Shown here piece by piece: positions 29,194 to 40,971 of a DNA stretch of 64,000 nt (position 1 is its first letter; the number at the start of each line of letters is the position of its first letter). This DNA comes from Streptomyces sp. RKAG293 (GTDB lineage: Bacteria; Actinomycetota; Actinomycetes; Streptomycetales; Streptomycetaceae). The stretch covers positions 1,612,001 through 1,676,000 of the forward strand of contig NZ_JAJOZB010000001.1 of NCBI RefSeq assembly GCF_023701745.1, read 5' to 3'. The notes beneath the pieces were generated by a model. The model was not told the DNA's origin, made no database searches, and worked only from the letters and a program-made list of their open reading frames with translations. Made by a program: the position numbers and the translations under genes.

Positions 29194-29418
29194 GCCGTGT
29201 CTGACAAATGGCGGCGTCCGCCCGGAGGGCGGGGCCCGGGGCGTCTGGTGCGTGCGATCGCAAGGCGGAGGGTCGTCCTCGTACCGGGGTACGTGGATGA
29301 GCCCGACAGCTGGGGGCACCTCCCAGCGGTAGCTGGGGGAGAGCGTGCGTGCCAGGCGCCCCGGGCTGGGGGCACCCCCAGCGGTAGCTGGGGGAGGGAT
29401 TTGTCAGACACGGCCTAG
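29190..29418. mobile_element. MITE-like 229-bp element with perfect terminal inverted repeats
   Basis: The ends are perfect 20-bp inverted repeats, 29190-29209 (CTAGGCCGTGTCTGACAAAT) and 29399-29418. CTAG at each end is either part of the repeat or a 4-bp target duplication. The interior carries two copies of a Streptomyces-type repeat with GCTGGGGGCACC and GCGGTAGCTGGGGGAG (about 29309-29342 and 29365-29397). It has no transposase and no real ORF. It starts exactly at the phospholipase stop codon, whose TAG lies in the left CTAG. Confidence 0.85.
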
Positions 29419-29438
29419 GCCGGCCCGGCGCACAGAAC

Positions 29439-29484
29439 CGTGGAGCGCGGGGAACCCGAAAGGCCGGGTTCCCCGCGCTCCACG
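29439..29484 (+). terminator. Strong hairpin terminator (probably of the phospholipase gene)
   Basis: Perfect 20-bp arms (29439-29458 and 29465-29484; left arm begins CGTGGAGCGCGGGG) and a 6-nt loop. It lies 246 bp past the phospholipase stop only because the MITE-like element intervenes. Confidence 0.8.
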
Positions 29485-29579
29485 CGTGTTCAACCCTCGT
29501 TGTCAGCAGGTGGGTTGGGGCGATTATGGAGCTACTTCTTGACGCCGAGGAAACGCGGTTGTAAACATCACCCCACCGG

Positions 29580-29591
29580 GAGAGCGCTCTC
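29580..29591. promoter_or_regulatory. Operator palindrome GAGAGCGCTCTC upstream of the second GH64 gene
   Basis: The perfect 12-bp palindrome is identical to the core of the site at 7848-7861. It lies 49 bp upstream of the GH64/F5/8C start codon, in the expected promoter position. Confidence 0.7.
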
Positions 29592-29639
29592 TCGGCGTTT
29601 CCGGCTCCATCACGGACCCCCACCCGTTCAGGAGATGCC

Positions 29640-31430
29640 ATGTCAGGCGATCGTTCCTTGCTGGTGCGCCATCGGTTGAGCCGCGACAAGCGCCGACCGT
29701 TTCTGCTCATCGCCCTGCTGACCGCGTTACTGGCGGGCCTGCTCTTCGTCGTGACGCAGCCGCCGGCCCACGCGGCGGGCGCGCTGCTCTCGCAGGGGAA
29801 GCCGGCGACGGCGTCCTCCGCCGAGAACGCCGCAACCCCCGCCGGCGCCGCCGTCGACGGCAACACCGGCACCCGCTGGTCCAGCGCGTTCGGCGACCCG
29901 CAGTGGATCCAGGTCGACCTCGGGGCCACCGCCTCGGTCAGCCGGATCGGGCTGACCTGGGAGGCGGCGTACGCCAGCGGCTTCCAGATCCAGGTCTCCG
30001 ACACCGGAACCGGCAACTGGACCACCGTGTATTCCACCACCACCGGAACCGGCGGCACCCAGACCCTCGACGTCAACGGCACCGGCCGCTACGTCCGGAT
30101 GAACGGCACCGCCCGGGCCACCGCCTACGGCTACTCCCTGTGGGAGTTCCAGGTCTACGGCGTCCTCACCCCCGGCGGCTGCGGCTCCGCCAACGCCGCG
30201 CTGAACCGTCCGGCGACCGCGTCGTCCACGGAGAACGCCGCGAGTGCGGCGAGCGCCGCGTTCGACGGCAACACCGGCACCCGCTGGTCCAGCGCGTTCA
30301 GCGACCCGCAGTGGATCCAGGTCGACCTCGGCGCGGCGCAGCAGATCTGCCAGGTCGTCCTGCAGTGGGAGGCGGCGTACGCGAGCGGCTTCCAGATCCA
30401 GGTCTCCGACACCGGAACCGGCAACTGGACCACCGTGTACTCCACCACCACCGGAACCGGCGGCACCCAGACCCTCGACGTCAACGGCACCGGCCGCTAC
30501 GTCCGGATGAACGGCACCGCCCGGGCCACCGCCTACGGCTACTCGCTGTGGGAGTTCCAGGTGCACTCCGGCTCCCCGGGCACCCCGCCCACCACTCCCC
30601 CGACGGACCCCGGTTCGTTCTGGGGCGACACCAGCACCATTCCGCCCGCGCAGAACGTCGTCATGCTGAAGATCCTCAACCGGACGAACGGCAAGTACCC
30701 GGACAGCCAGGTCTACTGGAGCTACAACGGGCAGGTCCACTCGATCGCCGACCAGCCGTACTTCGACATGCCCGTCAACTCCGCCGGGCGGATGTACTTC
30801 TACGTCGGCACGCCGAACGGCCAGTACTTCGACTTCATCGAGTTCACCGTCGGCGCGAACGTCTTCAACGGCAACACCACACGGGTCGACGCGTTCGGTC
30901 TGAAGCTCGCGATGCGGCTGCACACCCGCGACGGGTACGACGTGTCCGTCGGTGAGGACCAGGCCACCTTCGCCGAGGACCGGTCGGTCACCTTCCAGAA
31001 GTTCATCAACGAGGTGCCGGCGCAGTTCAAGGTGCTGGCGCAGTCCCAGGCCCCGTACCGGATCATCGCGCCGGGCAGCGACCCGACGTTCCGGGCCGGC
31101 GGGGTGAACGCGAACTACTACACCGCCTACGCGAACTCGGTCGGTGTCAACGCTCCCACGTCCGACGTCTTCGGCTGCGCTGGGACCCTGGCCGAGAGCC
31201 CGGGGATGTGCTCGGCGCTCAACCGGCATGTCGCCACGCTGCCGCAGTCGCAGTGGTCGGATCCCAGCCTGTACTACCAGGCGGGCCCGGCGAACTACTA
31301 CGCGAAGTTCTGGCACGACCACGGCATCAGCAAGCTGGCGTACGGCTTCCCGTACGACGACTACGCCGGCCAGTCCTCGTTCGTCTCCCACGCGAACCCG
31401 CAGTACCTGTTGGTCGCGGTGGGCTGGTAG
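29640..31430 (+). CDS. Secreted GH64-type beta-1,3-glucanase with two F5/8C (CBM32-like) domains
   Basis: 596 aa with an AGGAG site. A signal/anchor (FLLIALLTALLAGLLFVVTQ) precedes two discoidin-type F5/8C domains (about 47-173 and 183-310), a Pro/Thr linker (312-327) and a GH64-like catalytic domain (330-596). E401 and D417 in FIEFTVGANVFNG...RVDAF have the same 16-residue spacing as E89/D105 of the other GH64 gene. The F5/8C domains should tether the enzyme to glycans. The two F5/8C copies are almost identical at DNA level over long stretches (for example 29981-30156 against 30388-30563), pointing to recent duplication or gene conversion. The shared operator at 29580-29591 suggests co-regulation with the GH64-GH16 pair. 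Confidence 0.88.
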   Translation: MSGDRSLLVRHRLSRDKRRPFLLIALLTALLAGLLFVVTQPPAHAAGALLSQGKPATASSAENAATPAGAAVDGNTGTRWSSAFGDPQWIQVDLGATASVSRIGLTWEAAYASGFQIQVSDTGTGNWTTVYSTTTGTGGTQTLDVNGTGRYVRMNGTARATAYGYSLWEFQVYGVLTPGGCGSANAALNRPATASSTENAASAASAAFDGNTGTRWSSAFSDPQWIQVDLGAAQQICQVVLQWEAAYASGFQIQVSDTGTGNWTTVYSTTTGTGGTQTLDVNGTGRYVRMNGTARATAYGYSLWEFQVHSGSPGTPPTTPPTDPGSFWGDTSTIPPAQNVVMLKILNRTNGKYPDSQVYWSYNGQVHSIADQPYFDMPVNSAGRMYFYVGTPNGQYFDFIEFTVGANVFNGNTTRVDAFGLKLAMRLHTRDGYDVSVGEDQATFAEDRSVTFQKFINEVPAQFKVLAQSQAPYRIIAPGSDPTFRAGGVNANYYTAYANSVGVNAPTSDVFGCAGTLAESPGMCSALNRHVATLPQSQWSDPSLYYQAGPANYYAKFWHDHGISKLAYGFPYDDYAGQSSFVSHANPQYLLVAVGW

Positions 31431-31440
31431 GCACGCGCCT

Positions 31441-31472
31441 CGTCCGGGTGCGGTGATCACCGCACCCGGACG
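31441..31472. terminator. Perfect 32-bp palindromic terminator
   Basis: Uninterrupted palindrome (left half CGTCCGGGTGCGGTGA) between the convergent GH64 and DNA ligase genes; it can serve both. Confidence 0.8.
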
Positions 31473-31501
31473 CGGCGGGACGGCTCACCGCACGTGACGG
31501 C

Positions 31502-33040
31502 TCACAGTCCTTCCCCGGCGGCCAGCGCCCGCACGGTGGACACCGTGTCCGCCTCGGCCGCGGTCTTGTCGTCGCGGTAGCGCAGCACGCGCGCGAAGCG
31601 CAGGGCGAGGCCCGCCGGGTAGCGGGGGCTGCGCTGCAGGCCGTCGAAGGCGACCTCGACGACCAGTTCCGGCCGGACGTGCACGACGTACCGGTCACGG
31701 GTCTCCTCCCGCTCCAGCAGTTCGGCGGTCTGCCAGGTCAGCAGTTCGTCGGTGAGCCCCTTGAAGGTCTTGCCGAGCATCACCCAGGGGGCGGGATCGG
31801 ATTCCTCGCCGCGTGCCGCGAGATGCAGATTGCTCAGCCACCCCTGGCGTCTGCCGTGACCCCATTCGGCGGCCGTCACCACGAGGTCCAGGGTGTGCCG
31901 CGGTTTGACCTTGATCCAGCCGGCGCCGCGGCGGCCCGCCGCGTACGGTGCGGCCGGGTCCTTTGCCACCACGCCTTCGTGGCCGCGGTCCAGCGCCTCG
32001 CGGAAGAAGCGCGCGGCGTCGTCGGCGTCCGCGGTGACGGTGCGCGGCACGCGCAGTTCCGCCGGCACCACGTCGTCGAGCTCCGCCCAGCGGCGTTCCG
32101 CGGGCAGATCGAGCAGATCGGCGCCGTCGCGGTGCAGCAGGTCGAAGAAGAAGACGCTCAGCGGCACCTCCGCCCGCAGCTGTTCCGGGTCCTGCCGGGA
32201 GGCGGTGCGGGCGGCGGTCACCTGGAACGGGCGGGGCCGGCCGTCCGGGCCGAGGGTGATGGCCTCGCCGTCGAGCACGGCCGTCCGTACGGGCAGTGAC
32301 CGTGCGGCTTCGACCACTTCCGGTACGCGGGAGGTGATGTCGTCCAGGCTCCGGGTGAACACGGAGACGTCGTCCCCGTTCCGGTGCACCTGGACCCGGA
32401 TCCCGTCGAGTTTCCACTCCAGCGCGGCGGGGCTCACCCGCTCCAGGGCGGCGGCGACGTCCGGGGCCGCGGCGGCGAGCATCGGCCGCACCGGGCGCCC
32501 GACCTCCAGCCCGAAGGCGCGCAGCGCCTCCTTCCCGCCCGACATCGCGGCCGCCGCGACGGCGCGGGCGGAGCCGCGGAACATCAGCGCCCGGCGGACG
32601 TCCGCCGCCGGCACACCCGCCGCCTTGGCGACGGCGTCCGCCACCACCGCGTCCAGTGCCCCCTGCCGCAGCTCGCCCACCAGCACCGCGCTCAGGAACG
32701 TCTGCTCCTGCGCGGTGGCCCTGGCGAACAGCTCCTCGAGCAGCCGGCGCCGTTCACCCTGCGAGCCGGATCCGTGCACGGCGGCGAGCGCGGCCAGTAC
32801 GTCCTGGGTCTCCCGCACACCGAGCTCCGGTTCACCGGCGGGCGGCGGCAGATCGCGCAGGCCTGCGGGGCCGACCCCGATCCGCATCCGCCGGGACTCA
32901 CCGGACAGCAGGGCCACGGCCGCGGGCAGCTCGTCGGGCCCCAGGCTCCTGAGGTATCCGGCCAGCAGGGCGATCTTCGCGTTGCGGGCCGGCTCGGCGC
33001 CGACGGCCTGGGAGGTGACGGCCAGTTCGTGAAGCAGCAT
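31502..33040 (-). CDS. ATP-dependent DNA ligase
   Basis: 512 aa from the ATG at 33040. It has an N-terminal ligase domain (about 1-175), an adenylation domain with the active lysine K210 in [14 protein letters not shown], further nucleotidyltransferase motifs VLDGEAITL and [10 protein letters not shown], and a C-terminal OB-fold with [18 protein letters not shown]. The length is that of stand-alone actinobacterial LigB-type enzymes, which seal nicks and act in repair alongside the essential NAD-dependent LigA. No Ku or primase gene is adjacent, so a repair role distinct from NHEJ LigD is likely. An AlkB-like gene lies upstream on the same strand. Confidence 0.94.
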   Translation of the reverse strand: MLLHELAVTSQAVGAEPARNAKIALLAGYLRSLGPDELPAAVALLSGESRRMRIGVGPAGLRDLPPPAGEPELGVRETQDVLAALAAVHGSGSQGERRRLLEELFARATAQEQTFLSAVLVGELRQGALDAVVADAVAKAAGVPAADVRRALMFRGSARAVAAAAMSGGKEALRAFGLEVGRPVRPMLAAAAPDVAAALERVSPAALEWKLDGIRVQVHRNGDDVSVFTRSLDDITSRVPEVVEAARSLPVRTAVLDGEAITLGPDGRPRPFQVTAARTASRQDPEQLRAEVPLSVFFFDLLHRDGADLLDLPAERRWAELDDVVPAELRVPRTVTADADDAARFFREALDRGHEGVVAKDPAAPYAAGRRGAGWIKVKPRHTLDLVVTAAEWGHGRRQGWLSNLHLAARGEESDPAPWVMLGKTFKGLTDELLTWQTAELLEREETRDRYVVHVRPELVVEVAFDGLQRSPRYPAGLALRFARVLRYRDDKTAAEADTVSTVRALAAGEGL

Positions 33041-33194
33041 GGGCGGGGGACTCCAGGGCTGGGGCGGTGAAGGCTGCGCGTGGCCCATACGTACCCGCTT
33101 TCCCGTTCCGTCTCCCGGGGCGAAGCGGCCCGGCGCGGGACCGGCCCCGCCCCGATCCCGCCCAGACCTCACTCCGATCCCGCCCGCTACCGGT

Positions 33195-33824
33195 TCAGCG
33201 CACCCCGCGCGGCCGGAACTGCACGCTGATCCGTGGTCCGACCGGCCGTGCCGTCTTGGGGATCGCGTGCTCCCAGGAGCGCTGGCAGCTGCCGCCCATG
33301 ACGATGAGGTCGCCGTGTCCGAGCGGCATGCGCACGGCGGCCGGGCCACCGGAGCGCGGCCGCAGCACCAGGTTCCGCGGCGCCCCCAGGGAGACGATCG
33401 CGACCATGGTGTCCTCGGTGCCGCCGCGGCCGATGGTGTCGCCGTGCCAGGCGACACCATCGCGTCCGTCGCGGTAGAAGCAGAGCCCGGCCGTGGTGAA
33501 CGGCTCGCCGAGCTCGGTGGCGTAGTGCCGGCTCAGCGCCGAGCGGGCCGCGTCGAGCGCCGGGTGCGGCAGGGCGTCGCGGTCGCCGAAGAACGACAGC
33601 AGCCGCGGCACCTCCACCGTCCGCTCGTACATGACCCGCTGCTCTGCGCGCCACTCGACGTCCCGCGCCAGCGCCTCGAAGAGCGCGTCCGCCCCGACGA
33701 GCCACTGCGGCAGCACGTCGATCCAGGCTCCGAGCCCGATGTCGGTACGGCGCAGCCCGTCGAGCGGGCGCGGTGCGATCTCGTCCTCCTGGTCGAAGAG
33801 CGAGTTCTGCAGATGTACGGCCAT
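33195..33824 (-). CDS. AlkB-like Fe(II)/2-oxoglutarate-dependent dioxygenase
   Basis: 209 aa. The iron-binding HxD is H127/D129 in VAWHGDTIG, the distal histidine is H186 in SWEHAIPK, and the 2-oxoglutarate arginine is near R198 in [12 protein letters not shown], followed by the typical final strand. The [10 protein letters not shown] segment is the AlkB substrate-lid region. It probably reverses alkylation damage to nucleic acids. It lies 154 bp upstream of the DNA ligase on the same strand, a plausible repair neighbourhood though co-transcription is unproven. Confidence 0.92.
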   Translation of the reverse strand: MAVHLQNSLFDQEDEIAPRPLDGLRRTDIGLGAWIDVLPQWLVGADALFEALARDVEWRAEQRVMYERTVEVPRLLSFFGDRDALPHPALDAARSALSRHYATELGEPFTTAGLCFYRDGRDGVAWHGDTIGRGGTEDTMVAIVSLGAPRNLVLRPRSGGPAAVRMPLGHGDLIVMGGSCQRSWEHAIPKTARPVGPRISVQFRPRGVR

Positions 33825-33925
33825 GGGACCAGCCTATACGTATTCGTACATCTGTGCGATTAGCGTGGGGACGGAGACCTCACCGACCGCTCACCACCCG
33901 CTGGGCACCGCCCGTGGGAGACCGG

Positions 33926-36482
<2,557 letters not shown>

Positions 36483-36486
<4 letters not shown>

Positions 36487-39161
36487 GCCTGGAGCGGCTG
36501 TTCGCTCCAGATGACCTTGCCCTCGGCGGTGTAGCGGGTGCCCCAGCGTTCGGCGAACTGGGCGACGAGGAAGAGTCCCCGGCCGCCTTCGTCCATCGTG
36601 GCGGCGTAGCGCAGGTGCGGTGAGGTGTCGCTGGTGTCGGACACCTCGCAGATCAGCGTGCGGTCGAGCAGCAGCCGGACCTTGATCGGCTCCGCGCCGT
36701 AGCGGATGGCGTTGGTGACGAGCTCGCTGAGGATCAGCTCGGTCACGAAGGCCGTCTCGTCCAGTCCCCAGCTCGCCAGCTTCCGGCTGACCTCGGCACG
36801 GACCTCGGACACGGCCGCGGGGTCGGAGGGTACGTCCCACTCCGCCATCCGGTCGGCCGGCAGGACGTTGGTGCGGGCGACGAGCAGGGCGATGTCGTCC
36901 GTCGGGTGGGCGGGGAGCAGGGCCTCGAGAACCGCCTCACAGGTCTCCTCCGGGGTCCGGTCGGCGTCCTTGAGAGCACTGCGCAGCCGTTCGAGGCCGT
37001 CGTCGATGTCCCGCTCACGGTCCTCGACGAGCCCGTCGGTGTAGAGCACCAGCCGGCTGCCCTCGGGCAGCCGCAGCTCCACCGTCGCGAACGGCAGACC
37101 GCCGACGCCGAGGGGCGGGCCGGCGGGCAGCTCGGGGAATTCCACCGTCCCGTCCGGGTGGACCAGCGCGGGCGGCGGATGGCCCGCCCTGGCCATGGTG
37201 CACAGCCGTGTGACCGGGTCGTAGATCGCGTACAGGCAGGTCGCTCCCGTGACGTCGTCGCCGGAGCCCGCGGCCGTCTGGTCCTGGTCGATCCGGCCGA
37301 CCAGCTCGTCGAGGTGCCCCAGCACCTCGTCCGGCGGCAGATCCAGCGTGGAGAAGTTGTGGACCGCGGTACGCAGCCGCCCCATGGTGGCCGCGGCGTG
37401 CAGACCGTGGCCGACGACATCGCCCACCACCAGCGCGACCCGGGCTCCCGGCAGGGGAATGACGTCGAACCAGTCCCCGCCGACGCCGGCCTGCGCGGGC
37501 AGATAGCGGTAGGCGGCCTCGACGGCGTTCTGCTCGGGCAGGCCGTGCGGCAGCAGGCTGTGCTGCAGGGTGACGGCCATCGCGTGCTCGCGCGTGTAGC
37601 GCCGGGCGTTGTCGATGCACACCGCCGCACGGGTGACCAGTTCCTCGGCGAAGGAGAGATCGTCCTCGTCGAAGCGCTCCGCCCGCTCGGAGCGCCAGAA
37701 CTTGGCGATGCCCAGCAGCACGCCCCGGGCCAGCAGCGGGACCCTGACGACCGAGTGGACGCCGTACTCGAGCATCGCGTCGGCGCGCTCGGGATCCTGC
37801 ACCTTCCAGTCGGTGGACGACGCGAGGTCGGGGTCGAAGACGCCCTGCCCGGTGTCGAGGCTCCAGGCCTGCGGAGTGGAGGGGATGATGGTGATCGGCT
37901 CGCCCACCGGATAGAGCGGGGCATCGTCCCTGATGGCGCTGACGGCCACCCGCTGCATCTGGGTGCCGGAGGTCCCCGAGGGCTCCTCGCCGCGCAGCAC
38001 GGGCACCGCGAGGTCGACGGAGACGAAGTCGGCGAACCGCGGGACGGCCACCCGGGCGAGTTCCTGCGCGGTCTGCACGACGTCCAGGGTGGTGCCGATG
38101 GCGACACTGGCCTCGTAGAGCAGTCTCAGGCGTCTGCGGCCCGCCTCGGCCTTGTCCGACAGCGCCTGCAGCTCCGTGGAGTCACGGAGGGTCGCGACCC
38201 TGCCGGGGGGCCCGCCGTTACGGTCCGTGGGCCGGACGTTCACCACGAGCAACCGGTCGCCGGCCGGCAGGACCTCGTCGCTCACCGCCTGTTCCGAGGC
38301 CAGCAGCTGCACGGCCCGGCTGCTGAGCCCGAGGCCCGCCACGGAGCGCCCCTCGGCGTCCGGCGGCAGTCCGAGGAGCCGGCGCGCCTCGTCGTTGGCG
38401 AGCAGCAGTCTGCCGTCCCCGCCGACGATGACCACGCCCTCCCGGACCGCGTGCAGCACCGCGTCGTGGTGCTCGTACATCCGGGTCATCTCGCTCGGCC
38501 CCAGACCGTGGGTCTGCCGCAGCAGCCGTTTGCTGGTGAGTGCCGCCCCGACCGTGGCAAGGGCGAGCGCGACGGCCGCGGCGCCGAGGATGAGCGGCAG
38601 CTGGCCGTTGACGACCCCGCTGACCTTGGTGATCGTGATCCCGGCGGAGACCAGTCCGACCACCGTGCCGTCGGTGTCCCGGACCGGAACCACGGCCTGG
38701 ACGAGTGGCCCGATGGTGCCGATGATCCGCTCGGTGATCACCTGGCCCTGCAGGGCCGGCTCGAAGTTGCCGACGAACTTCTTGCCGATGCGGTCCGGCT
38801 TGGGGTGTGTGTAGCGGATGCCGTCGGTGTTCAGCACGACGATGAAGTCCACCCCGGAGCTGATCCGGGCGGCCTCTGCCCTCGGCTGGAGGATCGCGGT
38901 CGGGTTCGGGGACCGCAGCGCCGCCACGATTCCCGGGGAGTTCGCGAAGGTCTGGGCGACGGCGACCGACCGGTTGCGGGCCTCCTGCGTACTGTCGTGC
39001 TCCGACTCCAGGACGAGCGCCAGCACCGCCGCGAGCACCAACAGGAGCACCACGACCACCTGCAGCGCGAAGACCTGGCCGGCGACGCTGCGTATCCCCC
39101 TGATCCACCTGCGTCGGCCGGCCGGCTGGGCGCCCGAGGATCGGACCGTCAACCGGGCCAT
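36483..39161 (-). CDS. Membrane sensor PP2C (SpoIIE) phosphatase with PAS, GAF and C-terminal anti-sigma-type kinase domain
   Basis: 892 aa. N-terminal TM (about 25-50, VFALQVVVVLLLVLAAVLAL), extracytoplasmic single-cache sensor (50-185, with VDFIVVLNTDGIRYTHPKPD), second TM near 187-208, PAS domain (about 225-330), GAF domain (about 345-520), SpoIIE/PP2C phosphatase (535-740, GVGGDWFDVIPLPG and VVGDVVGHGLHAAA) and an RsbW-like HATPase (750-890, ILSELVTNAIRYGAEP and DEGGRGLFLVAQFAERWG). The architecture couples an external signal to phosphatase and kinase activities of a partner-switching pathway controlling a sigma factor. No anti-anti-sigma or sigma gene is adjacent. Confidence 0.94.
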
Positions 39162-39222
39162 GGCCTATGTGTACCCCGGTTGACCCCGGTAAGCGAGTGG
39201 TCGGAGTGCACGAGCCCGGCGC

Positions 39223-40848
39223 TCAGCCGGGCGGAGGGGGAACATCGCGCGTGTCCGACGCTCGCGGCGACGCCTCGGAAGCCGTCTCGCCCGCCTCTGC
39301 GGGCACGAGCGGGACAGCGCCGCCACCCTGGAGACGCTCCAGGTCGGAGGGGCGTACCTGAATGACCAGCAGGGCGATCAGCGCACCGACGACGGCGAAG
39401 ACCGCCGCGGCGACGAATGCCGTCGAGATGCCCGAGGTCAGCACCTGGTCGCCCCAGGGCGACGGGAGCTGCCCGGTCCTGCGGAACTCCAGCTGCTGGG
39501 CCGGGGTCGCCTGCGCCAGGAACCGGGGGACCTGGTCGGTGGCCTCGTTGCGACTGGCCGTGCCGAAGACGGTGACCAGGACGGACAGCCCGAGCGACCC
39601 GCCCACCTGCTGGGTGGCGTTGAGGATCCCGGAGGCCGCGCCCGTCTCTCTCGCCTCGACGCCGGATACCGCCATCAGCGTCAGTGACACGAACTGCAGT
39701 CCCATGCCGGTGCCGAAGACCAGGATGGGGCCGAGGATGCTGCCCAGATACGTGCTGTCGACATCGGTCATCGTCAGCCAGCCGAGTCCCACCGCGGCCA
39801 GCACCGCCCCCACCACCATGAAGGGCTTGGGTCCCCACTTGGGCAGCAGCTGCGAGGTGAACCCCGCGGCCACCGCGATGATCGCGCTCACCGGCAGGAA
39901 GGCGAGGCCGGCCCGCAGCGGGCTGAATCCCAGGATGTTCTGCACGAAGAGGGTCAGGAAGAAGAACATCCCGAAAATCGCCGCGGACAGACTCAGCATC
40001 ATTCCGTAGACGCCGGCGCGATTGCGGTCGCGGAACATCCACAGTGGGGTGATGGGCTGCCTCGACCGGCGCTCGATGCTGATGAACAGGTACAGGAACA
40101 CCACGGCCGCCGCGAAGGCCGCGATGGTGACGCTGTCGCTCCAGCCGTCCTTGGAGGCCCGGATGAATCCGTAGACGAGCAGCACCATGCCCAGCGTGGA
40201 CGTGAGCGCGCCGACGATGTCGAAGTGGCCGGCGTGGCGCTCGGACTCCCGGATGAAGCGGGGGGTCGCGAGCACGATCAGCAGCCCGATGGGCACGTTC
40301 ACGAAGAAGACCCAGCGCCAGTCGAGCCATTCCACGAGCAGTCCGCCCGCGAGCAGCCCGATCGCGCTGCCGCCCGCCGAGACGGCGGCGAACACACCGA
40401 ACGCCCTGTTCCGCTCGGGTCCTTCGCGGAAGGTCGTGGTGATGAGCGCGAGGGCGGTGGGAGAGGCGATGGCGCCGCCGACGCCCTGCAGCGAGCGGGC
40501 CGCGAGCAACTGCCAGGATTCCTGGGAGAGTCCGCCGAGCAGCGAGGCGAGCACGAAGAGCAGCACACCGAAGATGAAGACCCGGCGACGGCCGAGGATG
40601 TCGCCCAGCCGCCCGCCGAGCAGCAGCAGTCCGCCGAAGGTCAGCGTGTAGGCGTTGATGACCCAGGACAGGTTCTCGGTCGAGAAGCCGAGCGAGGTCT
40701 GGATGTGCGGCAGGGCGATGTTCACGATGGTGATGTCGAGGACCACCATCAGCTGGCACGAACAGATGACGAGGAGTGCGATACCGCTGCCGCGGCCCCG
40801 CTCCGGGGATGCGGCAGACTCCGGGGATGCTGTCTGAGAGTCCGTCAT
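39223..40848 (-). CDS. MFS transporter, DHA2 (14-TM) drug:H+ antiporter family
   Basis: 541 aa with about 14 hydrophobic segments. DHA2 signatures are seen: VVLDITIVNIALPHIQTSLG in TM1, WVINAYTLTFGGLLLLGGRLGDILGRRRVF (motif A loop) and GLLVEWLDWRWVFFVNVPIG (motif C region). Likely exports a drug, antibiotic or other amphipathic compound. It stands alone on the minus strand 61 bp upstream of the SpoIIE gene; no dedicated regulator is adjacent, so the substrate is unknown. Confidence 0.93.
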   Translation of the reverse strand: MTDSQTASPESAASPERGRGSGIALLVICSCQLMVVLDITIVNIALPHIQTSLGFSTENLSWVINAYTLTFGGLLLLGGRLGDILGRRRVFIFGVLLFVLASLLGGLSQESWQLLAARSLQGVGGAIASPTALALITTTFREGPERNRAFGVFAAVSAGGSAIGLLAGGLLVEWLDWRWVFFVNVPIGLLIVLATPRFIRESERHAGHFDIVGALTSTLGMVLLVYGFIRASKDGWSDSVTIAAFAAAVVFLYLFISIERRSRQPITPLWMFRDRNRAGVYGMMLSLSAAIFGMFFFLTLFVQNILGFSPLRAGLAFLPVSAIIAVAAGFTSQLLPKWGPKPFMVVGAVLAAVGLGWLTMTDVDSTYLGSILGPILVFGTGMGLQFVSLTLMAVSGVEARETGAASGILNATQQVGGSLGLSVLVTVFGTASRNEATDQVPRFLAQATPAQQLEFRRTGQLPSPWGDQVLTSGISTAFVAAAVFAVVGALIALLVIQVRPSDLERLQGGGAVPLVPAEAGETASEASPRASDTRDVPPPPG

Positions 40849-40971
40849 GAGAGTGCCTGCGGGAATGCGTGCGCCTCAGGTCAGAAGTGAACCGATTCGG
40901 TCACTCCTTCGAGGCTAAGCCTGCCCGCACGGCCCCGCCAATCGATCACCGGGGCCGCGACGGAGCGCGTG

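Noticed and set aside
29197-29418. Small ORFs inside the MITE-like element
   Set aside because: They only translate the terminal repeats and internal hairpins (both begin or end with SDK/SDTA) and are not genes.
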